From the NCBI GenBank assembly GCA_027011235.1, contig JALVAI010000292.1:1-7614 (forward strand): a stretch of 7,614 nt of DNA, in the 5' to 3' direction. The notes below the pieces were generated by a model that was not told the origin of the DNA, did not search any database, and saw nothing but the letters and a program-made list of their open reading frames with translations. This DNA comes from Desulfobulbaceae bacterium (lineage in GTDB: Bacteria > Desulfobacterota > Desulfobulbia > Desulfobulbales > Desulfobulbaceae). Below, piece after piece: positions 6,030-7,614 of the stretch (position 1 is its first letter; every line of letters begins with the position of its first letter). Both the position numbers and the translations under genes were made by a program.

Positions 6030-6341
6030 GCTGTTGGCAACTATCTTGTTTCTCGATGAATTTCAGAAAAACCAGCGAAACAGGGAACTCGGCAAGATCA
6101 GCACCTCTCTCGCACCCCAAAACCAGAAATTCGGACCACTGTACCGATGACAGGGAGAAATTCCAATAGAGAATTTCCGCAAAACCTGCAACTGGACTGT
6201 AAAAACCCACTGATTGCAGAGTTTTCCCCTTGCAAAAGTTATTGACAGTGATCATTGTTTGGTGTACCTAAACAATGCGTCGGGGGGCATGATGCCATAT
6301 CATCTGTTTTCCCGCCCGGTTCCTAAATTTAAGGCCATGCC
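6030..6341. promoter_or_regulatory. Divergent intergenic region between CDF and feo genes
   Basis: 312 bases with no gene on either strand. It must hold the promoters for both directions. On the + side the clear signals are the TTGACA and dyad described separately. Elsewhere GAAATTC recurs at 6126-6132 and 6157-6163, with its inverse GAATTTC at 6171-6177 (7-bp stem, 7-nt loop), too short for a firm call. No confident promoter for the minus-strand CDF gene was found. Confidence 0.5.
6242..6277 (+). promoter_or_regulatory. Candidate feo promoter with overlapping operator dyad
   Basis: TTGACA at 6242-6247 is a perfect sigma-70 -35 hexamer. Seventeen bases on is TACCTA (6265-6270), a poor -10 that would suit an activated or tightly controlled promoter. 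A 25-bp dyad (6253-6277) covers the spacer and -10: CATTGTTTGG faces CTAAACAATG with nine of ten pairs matched around a 5-bp centre. A smaller near-palindrome, ACAGTGATCATTGT (6245-6258), overlaps its left end. The position is typical of a repressor operator. It is not a recognisable Fur box; the TTTGG...CCTAAA core is loosely like DtxR/MntR-type sites, but I do not assign the regulator. The first feoA begins 64 bases downstream. Confidence 0.5.
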
Positions 6342-6656
6342 ATGACAAAAAACCATCCGGATATTTCCTGCCACTGCCGTCGGGGCAGAAACGGCCACTG
6401 TTTTCTTCGCGAACAGCCCTGCCCGGTTGATGCCCGCCCCCTGTCCCGTACCTGTGGAAAGCACCGGGTCAAGGTGTGCAGGATTACAGGCGACCGGAAA
6501 ATCTGTGCAAAAATGGCAAACCTCGGAATTATGCCCGGCACGGAAATGGACCTGCTCTGTCGGCGCGGCGGCCGGCAATGCATGGTCAAGGTTAACGGTT
6601 CCACCTTGAGTATTGATGCAGCAACTGCCGATAATATTTTTGTTACCTCGGTGTAG
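6342..6656 (+). CDS. feoA: FeoA-domain protein with Cys-rich N-terminal extension
   Basis: A 104-residue protein. Residues about 41-104 are a FeoA SH3-like domain (RVKVCRITGDRKICAKMANLGIMPGTEMDLL...VKVNGSTLSIDAATADNIFV), the small partner of the FeoB ferrous-iron transporter. The first 40 residues are extra relative to ordinary FeoA (~75-80 residues) and hold cysteines at 10, 12, 20, 27 and 38; the domain itself adds C46, C55, C73 and C80, nine in all. Such density suggests metal or cluster binding or redox sensing, which is inference. The ATG at 6342 has AAGG (6331-6334) seven bases ahead. It is the first gene after the candidate feo promoter. The symbol reflects the family; this is a divergent paralogue of the feoA that overlaps feoB. 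Confidence 0.85.
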   Translation: MTKNHPDISCHCRRGRNGHCFLREQPCPVDARPLSRTCGKHRVKVCRITGDRKICAKMANLGIMPGTEMDLLCRRGGRQCMVKVNGSTLSIDAATADNIFVTSV

Positions 6657-6721
6657 GATATATTTTTTTACCGTTGAATTAGGGAATCCTAAAAATATCA
6701 AAACCCCTTAATACTTACACG

Positions 6722-6886
6722 ATGCAGAATTTTTTTGTCTTCCTCATTGTTCTAATAGCAGCCTTTTTTATCGGTAGACGCCTTATACGTTTATTTCTTC
6801 CCGGTCACACCCCGTCATGCGGGTGCGGATGTTCCGGCTGCGGCAGCGCTGCCACCTGTTCATCAAAAAAGAAAAAATCCTGTTAA
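6722..6886 (+). CDS. FeoB-associated Cys-rich membrane protein (54 aa)
   Basis: A small single-pass membrane peptide. Residues 4-26 are a hydrophobic segment (FFVFLIVLIAAFFIG, then RRLIRLFL). The tail has CGCGCSGCG at 33-41 plus C46, a KKKK run (49-52) and a terminal C54. One transmembrane helix followed by a Cys/Gly-rich cytoplasmic tail is the layout of the FeoB-associated Cys-rich membrane protein family, encoded next to feoB and thought to assist iron uptake, perhaps in a FeoC-like role; its biochemistry is not established. Family members usually follow feoB, whereas here the gene lies between two feoA genes. ATG 6722 is the only start after the upstream in-frame stop at 6680-6682. No Shine-Dalgarno is evident. 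A TTGAAT/TATCAA pair (6674-6679, 6696-6701, 16-bp spacer) could be a weak promoter with a very short leader. Confidence 0.8.
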   Translation: MQNFFVFLIVLIAAFFIGRRLIRLFLPGHTPSCGCGCSGCGSAATCSSKKKKSC

Positions 6887-6995
6887 GAATGCTGGAAAAA
6901 ACTCTCTGAATTGAGGGAGCTTTACGCGAATCAGGTTTTCGTCACTCTTTCATGGACATCCAACTTCTGCTCATTTATTCTTCCACCACAACCAG
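6887..6995. other. Short gap with weak hairpin between Cys-rich gene and second feoA
   Basis: A 109-base gap with no coding signal. CTCTCT (6902-6907) and AGGGAG (6914-6919) form a 6-bp stem with one G-U pair and a six-base loop, followed by only three T residues. It might dampen transcription into feoA/feoB, but it is weak. No Shine-Dalgarno is visible before the feoA ATG at 6996. Confidence 0.2.
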
Positions 6996-7232
6996 ATGAA
7001 ACTGCGAACAATGAAAACCGGTCAAACCGGTACGATCCACGCCATTACCGTACAGGGTTCCCTGGGACTTCGCCTGCGTGAAATGGGCCTTGTCCCTGGC
7101 ACATCCATCAAAATGGAAGGACGGGCTCCACTCCGGGATCCGGTCAAGATTCGTCTCCATGGCCAGGTTCTTACCCTGCGCAATAACGAGGCCGATCATA
7201 TTGAAATGAACCTGCAGGAGGAAGAGCAATGA
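6996..7232 (+). CDS. feoA: FeoA, ferrous iron transport accessory protein
   Basis: A small cytoplasmic SH3-like protein needed for FeoB-dependent Fe(II) uptake in organisms where it has been tested. At 78 residues it is the standard size. The sequence follows the family throughout: MKLRTMKTGQTGTIHAI, then LGLRLREMGLVPGTSIKM, then DPVKIRLHGQVLTLRNNEADHIEM. The start at ATG 6996 fits the family's MKL start; ATG 7011 would cut off the first strand. It lacks a visible Shine-Dalgarno. Its stop overlaps the feoB start in an ATGA arrangement (7229-7232), so the two are translationally coupled and likely act as a pair. There are no cysteines, unlike the first feoA paralogue in this cluster. Confidence 0.95.
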   Translation: MKLRTMKTGQTGTIHAITVQGSLGLRLREMGLVPGTSIKMEGRAPLRDPVKIRLHGQVLTLRNNEADHIEMNLQEEEQ

Positions 7233-7614
7233 GCGCTGCCCTTTCCATCGCCCTTGCAGGCAATCCCAATGCCGGCAAGACCACCCTGTTCAACCGGCTG
7301 ACCGGCGCCCGGCAGCATGTGGGCAATTATCCCGGGGTGACCGTTGAAAAGAAGGAAGGATTTTTCACCTGGAAAGGCCATGAAATCAAGGTGACCGACC
7401 TTCCCGGCACCTATTCTCTCTCCGCCTATTCGGTCGAAGAACTGGTGGCGCGTGATTTTATCGTCAATGAACGGCCGGATGTGGTTGTCGATATCGTTGA
7501 TGCCTCAAATCTTGAACGAAACCTGTACCTAAATTGTCAGTTCCTGGAACTCGGCGTTCCGGTGGTTATTGCGCTTAATATGATTGATGTGGCCCGGAGT
7601 CGGGGCATAGAAAT
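7229..7614 (+). CDS. feoB: FeoB ferrous iron transporter, N-terminal G domain (3' end outside window)
   Basis: The inner-membrane Fe(II) transporter; its cytoplasmic GTPase domain is fused to a membrane channel. Only the first 128 codons are in view and the frame runs off the right edge without a stop. The G motifs are all in place: G1 GNPNAGKTT (11-19), G2 T38 within NYPGVTVE (33-40), G3 DLPG (57-60) and G4 N117-M-I-D120, the FeoB form of NKxD. The G5 region, the helical GDI domain and the membrane part lie beyond the window. The ATG at 7229 overlaps the feoA stop and has AGGAGG within the feoA end (7217-7222), an excellent ribosome-binding site. Confidence 0.97.
   Translation, partial: MSAALSIALAGNPNAGKTTLFNRLTGARQHVGNYPGVTVEKKEGFFTWKGHEIKVTDLPGTYSLSAYSVEELVARDFIVNERPDVVVDIVDASNLERNLYLNCQFLELGVPVVIALNMIDVARSRGIE

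Noticed and set aside
6245..6263. Fur box upstream of feoA
   Set aside because: The sequence around TGATCATTG does not reach a convincing match to the 19-bp Fur consensus; the larger dyad is better described without naming the regulator.
1..7614. CRISPR array, tRNA, rRNA, insertion sequence or phage genes
   Set aside because: No regularly spaced direct repeats, no tRNA-like cloverleaf, no rRNA blocks and no transposase or phage coding were found; the REPIN is the only mobile-type sequence.

Overview
The window looks like chromosomal DNA from a motile, Gram-negative, probably anaerobic bacterium. The gene families and their order suggest Desulfobacterota (for example Desulfobulbales or a relative). 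This placement is an inference from gene content, because there is no rRNA or other marker in view. The grounds are a flagellin followed by flaG-fliD-fliS and a PilZ gene, paired feoA genes ahead of feoB, a FeoB-associated cysteine-rich peptide, and a cation exporter with a NifX-like tail.

Left part (1-4595, all + strand) is a late flagellar filament cluster. It starts inside a flagellin gene that runs off the left edge and ends in a textbook intrinsic terminator. A 72-bp REPIN-like inverted repeat follows, then flaG, fliD (filament cap), fliS (flagellin chaperone), a small helical FliT/FlgN-like protein and a PilZ-domain (c-di-GMP receptor) protein. fliD, fliS and the FliT-like gene are tightly packed and probably translationally coupled. 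The flaG ribosome-binding site and the flaG-fliD gap carry GGA motifs that suggest, but do not prove, CsrA control.

Middle part (4596-6029) holds a 258-bp non-coding stretch with inverted repeats between convergent genes, then a minus-strand cation diffusion facilitator (CDF). The CDF has about 95 extra C-terminal residues that resemble the NifX / dinitrogenase iron-molybdenum cofactor domain.

Right part (6030-7614) is a ferrous-iron uptake cluster, transcribed divergently from the CDF gene. A 312-bp intergenic region with a promoter-like hexamer and an overlapping dyad leads to a cysteine-rich feoA with an N-terminal extension, a 54-residue FeoB-associated cysteine-rich membrane peptide, a classical feoA, and the 5' end of feoB, which runs off the right edge with its G1-G4 motifs in view.

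Functionally the window joins two modules: filament assembly with a c-di-GMP-responsive protein, and divalent metal (iron) traffic with a possible exporter back-to-back with the importer. The most unusual items are the CDF-NifX fusion facing the feo cluster, the Cys-rich FeoA variant, the dyad in the feo promoter, the REPIN, and the GGA-rich fliD leader.
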